A stretch of 64,000 bases of DNA from Henricia sp. BOLD:AAB3569 (GCA_037783545.1 JBBELK010001087.1:62001-126000), one strand, 5' to 3'. Positions 30,890 through 42,504 are shown, numbered from the stretch's first letter. Translations and numbers: made by a program. The notes: generated by a model not told the origin, from the letters alone.

Positions 30890-32169
30890 TACTCTCCCAC
30901 TTTTACTACTGCACAGCTAACATACCGCAACACAACAACGAAGTCCCGTGTGCATCATAAGCACACCGCACAGGAAGCAAGACTAATACAAAGAATTAGT
31001 AATACATGTACAATGTTATACAATGTAATACATAACCCCAGGCGGCACGTGGCCAGACTCTTCTGGCACGCGCCAAAAGGATTGGCGCGTGCTAGCTCTA
31101 CACGCAAACTAGGTCAGTGCTCGGCAGAAGTTCCGTTCTGCCTCCAGAGTCTGATTATTTAAAGGCACAGTCTCGTCAGCAATGCGCGCGCGGCATATTC
31201 GTGCCGTAGCGCCACGAAATACGCCGCGCAATATATGACTGCTTCAGCTGACGTCTAGTCAAAAGCGGTCCCGGTTTTCTGGCAGGCCTAGCTTGTTGGC
31301 ACAATGGTGTCTGTTGCGAAACTTTATTGCAATGCGGCGGTGCTCGGCCCGGTCACAAGTGCAGATACGTATTTTAACCATTATATTTTGACAAAAAAAT
31401 CCAGCAATGACTGGTCACAATTATTTTAACCAAAATGAGTCTCATTTTAAGGCAAACCCTATGCAAAAGAATGGAAAAACGCATGACGAATGAAAAACGA
31501 ACCAAAGGAAAGGCGCCTTATCCTTTTTTTCATCCGTCTTGCGTGCGCGTTTTGCTCCACCCGTTGTCTGTAGCGGGCCATAGAGCGATTGAGATGCAAA
31601 TGGATAAAAAAAACGCAGGATGGATAAAATAAACGTATCGACCTGTAAAGGAAAGGCGCCTTTATTTGGTGTAAACCGACACACAAAAAATTGAACAATC
31701 GCAAACACCTAAATTCACCAACCAAATTGATTTTGCCAATTTTCAGTATTGTTTCACTCTGGACAAAAACATATATTCGTGCCGCGTTCCCGTAAAGTGA
31801 CGCACAAAAATGCACGCACAACAATCGCTTAAAAACGATTCAGTGTGAATGAGCGTTAGTAAACTCATCCATAAAGTTTGCAAATTTGTTTTGATAGAAT
31901 TAATGTGCACCCACCACCAAACTAAAAAGAAAAGACAAGAAATCATGCGTCTTGTAGCACCCAAATTAAGTTGTCCCTCACCGTCAGTCTGGCGACGCCG
32001 CTCGCCTACGCCTATAGAACTTTATGGCAATGAGTACAGTGACAAGAACTGTCAGCAATATCGATAAATTATTGGCTTGGCGGTCGATTATTTTATCTAA
32101 CAATTTCGAAATTGTGTTACCAGCGTCAACTATAGTGGACGTTTGAGAAGTGTAAAATAACAAAAGATA

Positions 32170-33130
32170 AGGCTATGCTCGTGAATGAATAAAAAAATAA
32201 TACACGTGCGCCGCACGCCATGCCCCTTGGTCGAATACTCAAACAGCAGTTTGATAAAATGATGTCACCGTGGTATTCGACTAACCATTGTTTCAACCCA
32301 GGACAGTATTTTGGCCAGCAATTCTGTACTGGTCAACTCTGTAGCATACAAAAAGACACGAGGTTCATTACAAATCACCACTCCACCTGACAGACGTTCA
32401 AACCGACGTCACAAAGTAGCTCGTATTTCTTATTGGACCCCATAAGGCAACAACGTTAAATGACGAAGCTACTTTATTTCATGTTTTAGACTCATTTTAT
32501 TTTGATTGCTTGGGGTATATTGAATCATTGACCATATCGCCATCGAGGGTTTAACTTAAACAAAATAGTAAACAGAATAATTATGACAAAAAGTGGTTTT
32601 TATTATATTTATTACATTTTTAATTCATACTGGTCGAATTCCCCTACCGGTCGAATATACCCGCATCTACCCTAGTTCTAGTTCGACCAATCATAAGCAG
32701 ATAAACTTCTTATGCGCTTCACACCCCCGAAAAAAAACCGCATGCCGCGATCGTACCGTACGTGGATAGGAAATGCGCCAAGCGCCGCGCGCAATATCTG
32801 ACTGCTTAAGCTGACGTCTAGTCAAAAGCAGTCCCGGTTTTCTTGGAGTTCTACTTGTTGGCACAGTGGTGTCTGTTGCGAAACTGAATTGCAATGCGGC
32901 GGTGCTCGGCCCGGTCACAAGTAAAGTTGCAAAACCCATTAACTGTGCAGGAGGTTTTTCGCCCAAATTTTCACCTTTCTTTTGCGGATATTTTCTTTCG
33001 TACTGGACGAAACATGCTCATCTTGGTATTGTTAGATTATTTATGTCGTGTTCTGTTCAATGACATTTATTTCACTGAAGTAAAGTAACTTTGAAATTTT
33101 TTGACACATACCTAATAAAGGTCCTTAGCC
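32170..33130. other. no gene; partial third copy of the arm
   Basis: Bases 32815-32922 repeat part of the large-arm sequence with some divergence. The remainder is AT-rich with only short ORFs. Confidence 0.5.
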
Positions 33131-33132
33131 AA

Positions 33133-33210
33133 AGCCACTAATTCGTAACAGCGCCCTCTCGTGCCCAGAATGATTTTCCATTATTTCAACGGTAACGGAA
33201 GAAACTGTCG
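33133..33210 (-). repeat. 78-base inverted copy of 28789-28866
   Basis: Exact reverse complement of 28789-28866, 4.3 kb away, outside the right arm of the large inverted duplication. Confidence 0.9.
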
Positions 33211-33379
33211 TTTGTTTTGATTGCAAGAGCAAATTTTGGCTTCAAAAATGGTCCTGTAAGTTTTTTTTTAATCATTTTCCAATCATGGACATCTCAAACC
33301 ACTGCAGGACACAACTAGGAGGACATTTTGGGTGTGATTCTAATTTCGAGGCAAAATGAAAACAATCCACTGTATGAGA

Positions 33380-33660
33380 GGGGTTCCTTCTGTCCCTATG
33401 GGAAATCCCGTAGGGACAGAATCATTCTGTCTAATCCCCCATAGCTGATTTTGTTTTTTTACCAATATGGCGGCGCCTGAAGTTTAAGATCGGACAGAAA
33501 TTTTTTGGCTAGCGCAATAATCCAATCGTCACCCAATCGTCACCAAACTTCGTCCGATAGTTCTTGAGACACTGACCTTGCGTGTATCTACGGTACCATT
33601 TGTCCACTAAATTCTCCGAAAATAATGTTGAAAATGAACGATTACATGTGCGATGCTGCA
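33380..33660 (+). mobile_element. single arm of the CCCCTAGAAC foldback family
   Basis: Shares ACCAATATGGCGGCGCCTGA, GCTAGCGCAATAATCC, GATAGTTCTTGAGACACT and the GTCCACTAAATTCTCCGA run with the left arm at 24.5 kb. No second arm follows. Its end carries its own small palindrome, GTCCCTATGGGAAATCCC. Confidence 0.8.
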
Positions 33661-33967
33661 CGGTACATGGTTTATAGCTAATGCCACGGCGAATGCGCTA
33701 AATGCCTATAATTTCCTCAAAAGCGTAGACTAGTTCCTGCTTACATATTCCACACACACGCGTCGATGTACATCATCTCAAACTGTCGGAATCTTTTGGT
33801 CTGCCCGTCAAGTGCGTTGGAAGTCGCGCACCGAAATGTGCCTCAATTGGTTTTAAAAACAAACTTGAATTTATAAATGGAAACGTGGAAGGGAAATGAA
33901 TTTTAAAAAAATAATCATGTAGTTACGACTTACATGTAGCTCAAATTTCAGCATGCGCAGTGATTAC

Positions 33968-34216
33968 CAACAAGTCTATGGTGCAGCACTTTTTTTGCTA
34001 CATGCCAGGACCCCTTCCTTTTGTGCCTGTAAATGTGTGTAGCGCCGTGTAGCAGTCGGTTTGTGCACAAGTCTATGGTGCAGCACTTTTTTGCTACACG
34101 GCAGGACCCCTTCCTTTTGTGCCTGTAAATGTGTGTAGCATCGTGTAGCAGTCGGTTTGTGCACAAGTCTATGGTGCAGCACTTTTTTTGCTACACAGCA
34201 GGACCCCTTTTTGTAA
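33968..34216 (+). repeat. ~97-base tandem repeat, about 2.5 units
   Basis: Units begin CAAGTCTATGGTGCAGCACT at about 33970, 34069 and 34163, and contain GCAGGACCCCTTCCTTTTGTG. There are only small differences between units. The repeated minus-strand ORF is a by-product. Confidence 0.9.
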
Positions 34217-34469
34217 ATTTCTAGGTCTAGTTCCTTGACACCGGCATGCAGAAGTACATTGTTTTTAAAAACTTTGGTTTGGAAACAGCATTGCAATTAT
34301 TCGTTGTATACGAATGTGTGTGTAGCATGTAGCACTGCTGCAAATAACAGTGGTGAATTCTTTTGCCACATATCGTGCTGGGTATACGGCCAGGCGTGCA
34401 TGCTGAAGAACGCCAGACAAAACAAAAACGTACAGTTCATTCAATGGAAGCTGTCACATGTACATAACA

Positions 34470-34959
34470 ATGTAGGACTACCCAGCAAAGAAGTCATCAG
34501 CTCTCGGATTGGAGCGCGCGCGCCAATTTCGTGCTACAAAATACGCAGAGACATAGAGCTGCGTATTTCGTGGCAAGAATTTGCCGCGCGTGCATTGCTG
34601 ACGAGCCTGTGCCTTTAATGCTGTATCAATTTTGTAATGCACTTGGTGAAAAAGAAGCACTTCGTGGACTTTTTTTGAGAAAATGGGAAATATTAACATG
34701 GCTGGTGGATCAACATGTTGGCACGAACGCGTACGAGGGCCTTTCCTGTGTACATCTACAGCACGGTTCAAGACCGTTTTGCGTGGCGTTCTTCAGCATG
34801 CACGATGGTGCTTTGTAATGGTGCAAACCACCAGTGAGCTCCATAAATTTGTTAATCCGTCGTGCAGACGAAAAGGTACTCTCGCGCTAATGCGCGTAAT
34901 GCGTATACTCCAATCCGAGAGCCGATGACTCCTTTGCTGTGTACAGTCCTATCCTACAT
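34470..34959. mobile_element. TIR element containing a nested MITE
   Basis: ATGTAGGACT then CAGCAAAGAAGTCATCAGCT at the left pairs with AGCCGATGACTCCTTTGCTG then AGTCCTATCCTACAT at the right, arms about 45 bases. The TTAAAGGCACAG-family MITE (34511-34618) sits against the left arm, having lost its own left end. An internal inverted pair (CATGCTGAAGAACGCCA at 34399, TGGCGTTCTTCAGCATG at 34786) extends beyond it. Confidence 0.65.
34511..34618. mobile_element. palindromic MITE, left-truncated copy
   Basis: Retains CGCCAATTTCGTGC, AAAATACGCAG and the right end TGACGAGCCTGTGCCTTTAA of the 29.9 kb MITE family. Confidence 0.8.
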
Positions 34960-35042
34960 GTGTTTTTCTTCAAACTAACATTTTTACATAGTTTATATAA
35001 CCGGGAAAATCCTGGGTGTCTGTGCATGGTAATGAACCCCAA

Positions 35043-35184
35043 CACACAATGGAATTAGCATAAATTGGTACAGCGGACCTTTGACATGTATAGACCGGAA
35101 TGGCACTCTAGCAGGAACCAATCTATACATGTCAAAGGTCCGCTGTACCAATTGTTGATAATATGCTAATTCCATTGTGTGCGG
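35043..35184. mobile_element. 142-base hairpin element
   Basis: Arms of about 50 bases (CACACAATGGAATTAGCATA ... ACAGCGGACCTTTGACATGT) are inverted with a 3-base difference on the right side. A short unpaired loop of about 25 bases lies between them. Confidence 0.85.
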
Positions 35185-35415
35185 GAAACCCTGAACAGGT
35201 CTATTTAAATTGAGAGATTGCCACAAATTATTGGTACATGTACATGTACATACTGTAAAACGACAGGAGGTAGGTCTAACCATTTCTTCCTCCATGGTCT
35301 AACGAAGCCGTGTTTCTGGGTATAGCACGTGGTCAACGTGACCGTCTTTGCCGGTGACATTGGTTTGTGCCGGTGCAGACCGTGATTCAGCCCATTGGCG
35401 GCAAATACAGCATCA

Positions 35416-36091
35416 TACATACAGCTTACTTTTAGAAGGAAAAGTTATTTTCTGACGTTTACATTGGGACGTGATGAATCACTTTAAGCTGATCAAGTTA
35501 TTCTCCATTGTGCCATCTTGGCCATGCCTGCACGACCGAGATGGCGCCTGTTTACGAATCTGAAAATTTCACCTTACAGTCAAAATTAAACATTGAAAAA
35601 TATACCATGGAGGTCCTTGGAATGTCCAGAATTCTGCACAGTGGTCGATTTTTCCCAATGTCATGAATGTGAGCTGTGGCCGGCTGTAAACCCGGTGACC
35701 CCACACTGACACCCTGCCCTCTTGTGGTATTGCATTGTTTGTGGAATGACGTATGGGCTTCCATGAAAAATTGGTTAAGCAGCCATGAGTACGGAGAAAA
35801 TGCAGAGCAAAATGACGTTGGACAAGTTTTTTGCTGTTTAAAAGGATCATCGGGAAAAATCGACCACTGTGCAGAATTCTGGAGATTCCAAGGACCTCCA
35901 TGGTATGTTTTTCAATGTTTAATTTCGACTGTAAGGTGAAATTTTCAGATTCGTAAACAGGCGCCATCTTGGTCGTGCAGGCATGGCCAAGATGGCGCCG
36001 TGGAGAATAACTTGATCAGCTAAAAGTGATTCATCACGTACTACTAATGTAAAGTAAGAAAATAATTTTTACATGTAGTACATACAGCTTA
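35416..36091. mobile_element. long-arm foldback just upstream of SNIP1
   Basis: Strong inverted arms of about 190 bases (35469-35662 and about 35850-36039), beginning ACGTGATGAATCA. They contain GGCCATGCCTGCACGACC and a CCAAGATGGCGCC motif. ACATACAGCTTA occurs just outside both ends (35417-35428, 36080-36091) and may be the target duplication. A diverged single arm is at 37395-37495 in SNIP1 intron 1. Confidence 0.8.
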
Positions 36092-36204
36092 TTTTGCAAA
36101 AGAAAGTAAATACAATTGTGGTGCATTTCTGTGCTTTGGTAGCACAATAAAATTGACGCGAGAGAGTCACAACCGACTAGTGCACAAAAGAGTGCCAGTG
36201 GTAC

Positions 36205-36340
36205 ATGTACGCACAACGGTCGAGTTGATTCGAGCCGGTTTGGCAAACGGGCGACTAGACTTAGCTTTGAAGTCGAGTTGGTCAACGGAAGAGTTGTTTC
36301 ACTGGTCGAGGTGGTACAACGGTCGAGTTGGCAAAATACA
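36205..36340 (-). repeat. degenerate 17-base satellite units
   Basis: Several variants of GTACAACGGTCGAGTTG, the reverse of the 24.3 kb satellite unit, are scattered here. Two near-perfect units are at about 36210 and 36312. It lies about 230 bases upstream of the SNIP1 start codon. Confidence 0.7.
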
Positions 36341-36562
36341 TTTAAGCAGATGCATTGCAAAATACATAGGCAGATGCATTTCCATTTTTGATCACGAGAG
36401 GTTCATCCATACACACCTCTGTGGCCAAAGCGGGAGCCTGCGGAGGCATTTGACCACATAATGGGGTAGATTTCCACTTTGCTTTCCATAATTGCTCTAT
36501 TTTAAAAAATTAGGTTACATGTAGTTAAAAGTTTGGTGGTCTGATTTGTGTTTTCTCCCACG

Positions 36563-39023
36563 ATGTCAGAAATGTCGGCAAAATCATCGCGACCCCGTCA
36601 CCGACAGAAAGACAGAACAAGCAGCGATGAGAGCGACAGGGAAGTCGAAGAACGCCACCACCACAGGCATGACCGACATCACCGTCAGGGGCAACATGAG
36701 CGCCGCCGGTCATGGTCAAAGTCTCGTAGTCGCAGCCAGAGCCCAAAGCATCAAAAAGAAAAACCAGTAAGGTTGATCATAGGCCTAGCCCCATTCTGTG
36801 GGAGATTTTCATTTTAACCTGAAATTGCAGAGTCATGTAAAAGGACTTGGATAGAGATTCCGTTTCGAGCTGCAAACGGGACCGGAGTAAAATCCTCTCA
36901 ACCGCTCAACGTGAAAGTCTTGTACGCTACATGTATAATGCCCAAACGTTTAAATTATTAAAAAAACAACACTCGGCTCTCTGGAAGAAGTCCATATCCT
37001 AGGGTTAGGGCATAGTTAAAAGTACAGGTACAGGTATTAAAGTAAAATCTTTCCGTTCGAGTTTTTTCTTGGAAAACTCTTGAGATTTTTGTGTCACATT
37101 CTATAGACTTAGTGCATGGAGTCTGAACTGGGGAACGTGTACATCACTGTATGGTATTTTTTTTTTCAAACAGCATTTTACATCGTTGTTGATTATGATC
37201 TTGAGACATGTGAGAAGGCAATTGTGAAATACATGTACATGTACACTTTATCCAACCCATGTGTAGCAATGTTCGCTAACTACTTTCAGAAGGCTAAAAG
37301 TGACTTTTTACATTGACCTATGGACATGCGAAGAGTCCCTTTCATGGTGGCCGCCAAGAAATCGGTGTTTGATTCTCTATTTTAGTTATTTTACACCCGT
37401 CAGAAATCTCACATTACAGTCAAAATCAAACTTTAAAAAACATACAATGAAAACCGTTCTTCCAAATTCTGTGCAATATTCAGTTTTTCCCAATTAATCT
37501 TCCAAACGGCATGTACATATGTAACAAATGTCAAACGTGCATATTTTTCACTATCGTATTAGAAAAAACATGACAATATGATAGGGCGCCCTGGTTGTGT
37601 GGCTGGTGCTGGTAGAAGGCACCCTATCAGATCGCCATATTTTCAATACGAATTCATTTGATGCCTATCACTGTACTGGTGTGTGTACAAGTTTGTATGT
37701 GTGGTGTCTTGTTCTACACCTTCACTGGTGTTGCGCACTGAAATTCTGTGGCTGGTGTTAACCAATCAGTGATGAGCTTTAATACCGGTAGGTACATGTT
37801 GTGTACAAATGTAGGAAAGGGGGAGGGGTGGGGGTGGTGTCAAGAGTCACGTACGACTTTACATGCACTGTAGAATGTTAACATTACAAGGTAGTGACAA
37901 CAAATGTTGATAAGTAGTATGTTGACAAATTTGGACAGCCCCTTAAATAGCTGAAGCATTGAAATGTCTGCAGCTGTCTCTAGTCACAATAATTTTGACT
38001 TCTGAAAAGGTCACACTACCATTTGTTTTTTGTATCTTTTAGGAACGAGAAAGTCACAATCCTTCAAGAGACACAAAGCACCATCCTCTGAAGCACAGAA
38101 ACCATGAATGTGCAGGCAGTAAAAGGCATGGTGGACACCGTGGCAAGAGGGATCACGCTGACACGAGAGAGGAACAGAAAATGAAGCCATACGATAGGGA
38201 CAGAGGGAAAAATGTTGAGGCTAGGAATGGAGACAAAAAACCCAGAGTGGGAGAGGACGTCAGACAAATGGGTGCTCTGAGGGGAAAGTGGGACAATGAC
38301 CCAGGGGCAGATACTGTTAGTCCTAGGGACAAACACAGAACATCAAGAGGCCGTGAAAATGCTCAAGATTTGAATCGGATGACGGGCCAGGTGAGGATAA
38401 AACAGGAGCGAGACTTGAATGATAGGCGCAGAATAGAAGACTCCAAACATAAGCCTGAGAATCCATTCCAGATTGGTGAAGGGAATGCCGATTCAACTGG
38501 TGAAGAGGAACCTCCACAGGAAAAAGACAAACCCAATTTCAGTACCTCGGGCAAGTTAACAGAGGACACTAATACGTATCGCGGTGTTGTGATCAAGTAC
38601 AACGAACCTTCCGAAGCGAGGAAACCTAAACGGAAGTGGAGATTATACATTTTTAAAGGGGAACAAGAGCTGCCCTTGGTTCACGTTCACAGACAGAGTG
38701 CGTATTTGCTCGGTAGAGAACGTCTTATTGCTGACTTGCCAATCGATCATCCGTCGTGCTCAAAGCAACATGCTGTGCTTCAGTATCGTCTAGTCCAGTA
38801 CGAGCGGCCGGATGGCACTATGGGCAAACGGGTTCGGCCTTACATCATTGACTTGGAGTCATCTAATGGTACATACATCAACAACAACAGGATAGAGCCA
38901 AAGCGATATTATGAACTTCACGAAAAGGATGTCGTCAAGTTTGGGTATAGTACAAGAGAGTATGTACTGCTGCACGACAAGTCTAAAGATGATGATCATG
39001 ACGATGATTTGGATGTGGATTGA
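36563..39023 (+). CDS. SNIP1: SNIP1 ortholog (FHA-domain pre-mRNA retention/splicing factor)
   Basis: Exons 36563-36766 and 38043-39023 are joined by a GT-AG phase 0 intron, giving 394 residues, close to the roughly 396 of the human protein. An in-frame TGA at 36542 fixes the start. Residues 1-68 are basic and His/Arg/Ser-rich with RS dipeptides (SKSRSRSQSP). Residues 69-260 are charged and disordered. Residues about 275-375 form an FHA domain with GRE (292-294), SKQH (308-311) and SSNGT (341-345), the usual phosphothreonine-binding positions. The C-terminus is an Asp-rich tail. The family is nuclear: it is the animal counterpart of yeast Pml1 in the RES splicing complex, and mammalian SNIP1 also binds Smads and p300. 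Intron 1 contains one foldback remnant. A foldback element and satellite remnant sit just upstream, so the promoter could not be defined. Identity is very secure. Confidence 0.97.
36767..38042 (+). other. SNIP1 intron 1
   Basis: A 1,276-base intron with donor GTAAGG and acceptor TTTTAG. It contains a diverged arm (37395-37495) of the 35.4-36.1 kb foldback and, at 37570-37640, a small inverted motif (GATAGGGCGCC / GGCACCCTATC). No exon-like segment was recognised. Confidence 0.85.
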
Positions 39024-39059
39024 TGCTTCGATCCTTTGCCAGGGAAACTAAATATTAGG

Positions 39060-39510
39060 CATCAGCCATTGACCCGATTCTCATCACTAGTGAAATTGCG
39101 TTGTTTGACGAAGATTCGACGACGAGATTTCCTGATGTGAACGCACGCCGCTTCATTCGACGAAGCAAATTTGTAATGTGAATGGTCCCTTTGTTGGATG
39201 AAGCGATTTGGTGCAGCATGGTCGTATATGAGCATCGAGCGCTAAGCGTCTGGCAAACGGTTGTTTTATGCGCCGCTTGAAAATCCACACAGTGCATGAT
39301 ACACTTGACACTCAACGTGTGCGTGCGACCAGGCCATCAGGGCGTCCTACAGCTTTATTCAATCTTAGTTAGCAGTCACTTAATGTGAACTGTACCGCGT
39401 TTAGTTCTATCTTTATTAAGTGAAATGTGAACGCACGCTTCATTGACTAATGGTGATTAACTAATCTTTGTTGAACGAAGCAATTTTTCTAGTGAGAACG
39501 GGGTCATAGA
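39060..39510 (+). repeat. dispersed repeat downstream of SNIP1, second copy at 57.3 kb
   Basis: Shares CATTCGACGAAGCAAATTTG, GATTAACTAATCTT and CTAGTGAGAACGGGGTCA with 57315-57840 in the same order. It starts about 40 bases after the SNIP1 stop, so the SNIP1 3' untranslated region must either be very short or run into this repeat. ATTAAA at 39608 is the nearest candidate polyadenylation signal. Confidence 0.8.
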
Positions 39511-39985
39511 GATTAATTATAAAAATGTTGCAGTTGGTCATGGAAAAAAAGCGAGTTTGTGAAATACCGGTAGTACATTACAGATTTACATGATTTTGGT
39601 GTACGTTATTAAACCCAGCATACATGTACATCGATCTTGAAACTGGAGGCAACTACATATAGTGGCAACTGATGTTTCTGGCAACTAGAAGTAAGTCGCG
39701 GCAACTGATCAGTTGCTTAAAAATGTCGATGTACGCTCATTTGCAGTACTACAGTACTGGCCACTGGAAAAATCCCAGTTGTCGCAAGTTGCTATGTTCT
39801 ACTTTCTGGCAACTACATGTACACTGTAGTTACCGGTATATCCAGTTACGGTCAGTTTCGTCGATGTATGTGTACATGTATTTGCAAGTGGTTGGTATCA
39901 GTGGAACGAGTGCGTCTGCATGATCATGTGAGGCACACATCGACAGCAACTGATCAGTTGAGTTGCTTCCAGTTGCAAGGTACCT

Positions 39986-40177
39986 AAAGCCCGCCGCACA
40001 CCTTTGCGATTTACCGGCCCATCGGACACCGGACCATCGGATCCGGAAAAATCAAACAAGTTTGATTTGCTCCGGTCTATGGCGTACAGTCAGACCGGCC
40101 CGAATTGTTTCAGCGCACACCTTTCCGGTAAGTGGTCCGATGGTCCGATTATCCGGTAAATCGCAAAGGTTGCCGTG
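39986..40177. mobile_element. TIR element (CACACCTTTGCGATTTACCGG type)
   Basis: CCTTTGCGATTTACCGG at the left pairs with CCGGTAAATCGCAAAGG at the right. Internal GGACCATCGGATCCGG-type motifs are also inverted. Its first bases (AAAGCCCGCCGCACAC) are the same as those of the 51289-51899 foldback. Confidence 0.8.
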
Positions 40178-40274
40178 TCGATATGCCTGTTCTGGAAATC
40201 CTATGAACCCAGCTAGATGCTCCCAGTTGCTGCTAGTCGATATGCATGCTACTCACATCTACAGCAACTGATCA

Positions 40275-40720
40275 GGGCCCAATTTCATAAAACATGTTAG
40301 CACCCGATTTTTGATTAAGCAGCACTCTCTCCATTTCATAAAACTGTTTAAGCACTAGCAAACCAAACGGCATGCTAACCTACCAATTTTTTGCTTACGT
40401 GACGCCATCTTTTTTCTTCGCCATTCTCGGCAAAATTTGAGACACATTTTCCAACAGATACACAACTTTCAGCTGTTGTGGTAGTGATAATCATCCCAAA
40501 ATGGAAACATAACCAATGATGGTACATGTATTTGAAAATTGACATTTACTTATGAAAGCAGACGATGAACGCGTTCGAACAAAACAGACGACAGCGTTGC
40601 GCGCGCACTCTTTGCGCGCTTCGAACAAGCTTTATGAAATATGCCCTTGCTTGAGCGAATATTCCTGCTATGCTTAATCCAAATTTGATTAAGCGTAACA
40701 TGTTTTATGAAATTGGCCCC
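40275..40720. mobile_element. 446-base TIR element (GGGCCCAATTTCATAAAACA)
   Basis: GGGCCCAATTTCATAAAACA at the left pairs with TGTTTTATGAAATTGGCCCC at the right. Internal GTTTAAGCACTAGCAAACC and a partial copy of the end (TTTCATAAAACTGTTTAAGC) are present. No ORF. Confidence 0.85.
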
Positions 40721-40759
40721 AGTTGAATTGCTTCCAGTTGCAAGGTCGATGTATGCCAC

Positions 40760-41450
40760 ATGCAGGCTTTATGCATGTGGTTTTTACTAAACTAAAATAT
40801 TGTGTTGATGTCCATTGGAAATGCAGTGATAAAAAAGAATACTGAAAAAGCAGCACAATGTAACGCAGACAATGGCAGTTCAGGGGCGGATTTGAGGAAT
40901 GGGAATGCTGGTTGCTCTGTAACCCCCCTCCCCAACCCCTAATTTTAGTTTCAATTTGGGGGAGGGGGGTGGTGTTTTCCAGTCAGATTTTCTATATCAG
41001 CTTGTTGCTTTTTTTTGGGGGGGGGGGGGGGGGGGGGTAGGTGGGTTGACCCCCAAACCCCCTCTGGATCCGTGCCTGCAGTTGACAACAAACATGACAA
41101 ACTGCCTTCAAGTCACAGCAAAACATGTGCTTTTTGTGTAATTCTCCGATATTTTGAGAGAAAAAACAGTTATATATTGTTTCAGTATTTTAAGTGTAAA
41201 TGAATTAATCTTTACAAACTTCATGTCATTCCCATTGTTGGACTTTGAGGTTTTTTATTTGGGTCACTGTCATTTATATTACAACACGCCTCTTTCTGAT
41301 TCTCGATCCTGACTGGCTGAAACGCAGTCACGTGAGGTTCACTAATCTAGGCTAGTGCATGAAATTTGCACCAGCGTGAACTAGACGCGCGTATGAAGTT
41401 TCGGGCGCGAGCATTAAGACTTCACGCGCGCGTGATTCCCTGCCAGTGTT
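40760..41450. other. no gene; G-rich run
   Basis: G runs at 40958-40970 and 41017-41037 give spurious Gly-rich ORFs. Otherwise AT-rich and featureless. Confidence 0.5.
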
Positions 41451-41454
41451 CCTG

Positions 41455-41487
41455 ACCGGTCACTAGTCTCAAAAACTAGTGACCGGT
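41455..41487. repeat. short perfect hairpin
   Basis: ACCGGTCACTAGT pairs exactly with ACTAGTGACCGGT around a 7-base loop CTCAAAA. Confidence 0.9.
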
Positions 41488-41573
41488 TACTGCGCCCTCT
41501 GGAGGTTGCTTGTTAATGTATTAAATTGAATTTTATCTGTACGTGTGTATTTTTGCCTGAGGCGTGTTATAAA

Positions 41574-41767
41574 ACACATACGGACTGGCATAATTCGGTC
41601 TCTAGTGCACGTCTATGGGCCCCTTGTGACTGTGATGAGTGACCACAAGAGGGTCCTATTTCCCTCGGCCTTCGGCCTCCGGAAATAGGACCCTCTTGTG
41701 GTCACTTACAGTCCCTCGGGGCCTATAGACGTGCACTAGTGACCTCATTGCCAGTCCATATGTGTAT
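41574..41767. mobile_element. 194-base hairpin element
   Basis: Arms of about 85 bases (ACACATACGGACTGGCATAA ... CAAGAGGGTCCTATTTCC) pair with the inverse on the right. The apex is CTCGGCCTTCGGCCTCC, itself a small hairpin. It has the form of a MITE or hairpin RNA template; no expression evidence. Confidence 0.85.
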
Positions 41768-41779
41768 ACTATTACTATC

Positions 41780-42500
41780 ATTACCCCTGATCATGGGGCT
41801 CCATTAAATCACTCCATATACCATCTTAGCTCCCTGGGGAGTATACAGCCCCTGCTGCCTTTGTCGCCCAAAGGCTAATCAAACACATCAACCTTCGCTA
41901 CCCTCTCAGGTACCCATTTTGCTCCTGGGTGGAGAGAAGCAATGCGTGGCAAAGTACCTTGCCCAAGGGTACGGGTACACACACCATGGATTTTTATGTT
42001 TCAAAGAAAAAACTCTGTTTGGGTTTCGTGAAAAATGAGTGAAAAAAGCTGTCAGTTGGCTTTCGCCTCATAGTTTATGCACACTTCGCTGGCTGTGTTT
42101 GTCATCCGATCCCGTGATGCATTGAGAACGTTGACCACTGTGATGATGTCATTTACGGTACCATGGTAACTGGGTTTCAAATTTGTATCATGGAGTGCAC
42201 CTTCATTATTGCACCTTGTGAATCAAGCTCCATGTAATTTTATCTGGCAGGCAAAAGTGGTCAACTGTTGTGAATTTGAGATTGTGTTGACCTACATGTA
42301 GCTTGCATACAGTGTATTAGAAAGCTGGGACATTGTCATTTTGACTTTAATAGTAAATATTCCGGTCTTTGCTGATTTATACGTAGTGTGTGTATTGGAG
42401 AAGACACACAAATGTTTAGCTGTATATATTTTGGAGAAGAAAAACAAATTGGAAGACGTGCACATGCGTGTAGTTTATTTTTGTAAGCACTTTTTGTGAT
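41780..42500. other. no gene; SINE-like scrap and short repeat
   Basis: TACCTTGCCCAAGGGTACGG at 41960 resembles the central block of SINE family B. A stretch around 42050-42115 (TCGCCTCATAGTTTA ... TTTGTCATCCGATCCCGT) recurs at about 52090-52146. Confidence 0.45.
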
Positions 42501-42504
42501 GCGG

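Larger units (their letters stand above)
30350..32168. repeat. right arm of the large inverted duplication
   Basis: Inverted relative to 26507-27720. It carries two segments absent from the left arm: the SINE palindrome at 30502-30886, and about 230 bases at 31850-32085. A third, partial copy of its middle (GACGTCTAGTCAAAAGC to CGGCCCGGTCACAAGT) is at 32815-32922. Confidence 0.85.
39616..40757. mobile_element. composite element with two inserted TIR elements
   Basis: CATACATGTACATCGATCTTG at the left (first 20 bases considered) pairs with GGTCGATGTATGCCACATG at the right. Repeated CAGCAACTGATCAGTTG palindromes and CTTCCAGTTGCAAGG blocks lie between. Two unrelated TIR elements (39986-40177 and 40275-40720) interrupt it. 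Deleting them rejoins GCAAGGT with TCGAT and CTGATCA with GTTGAATTGC. Confidence 0.65.
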
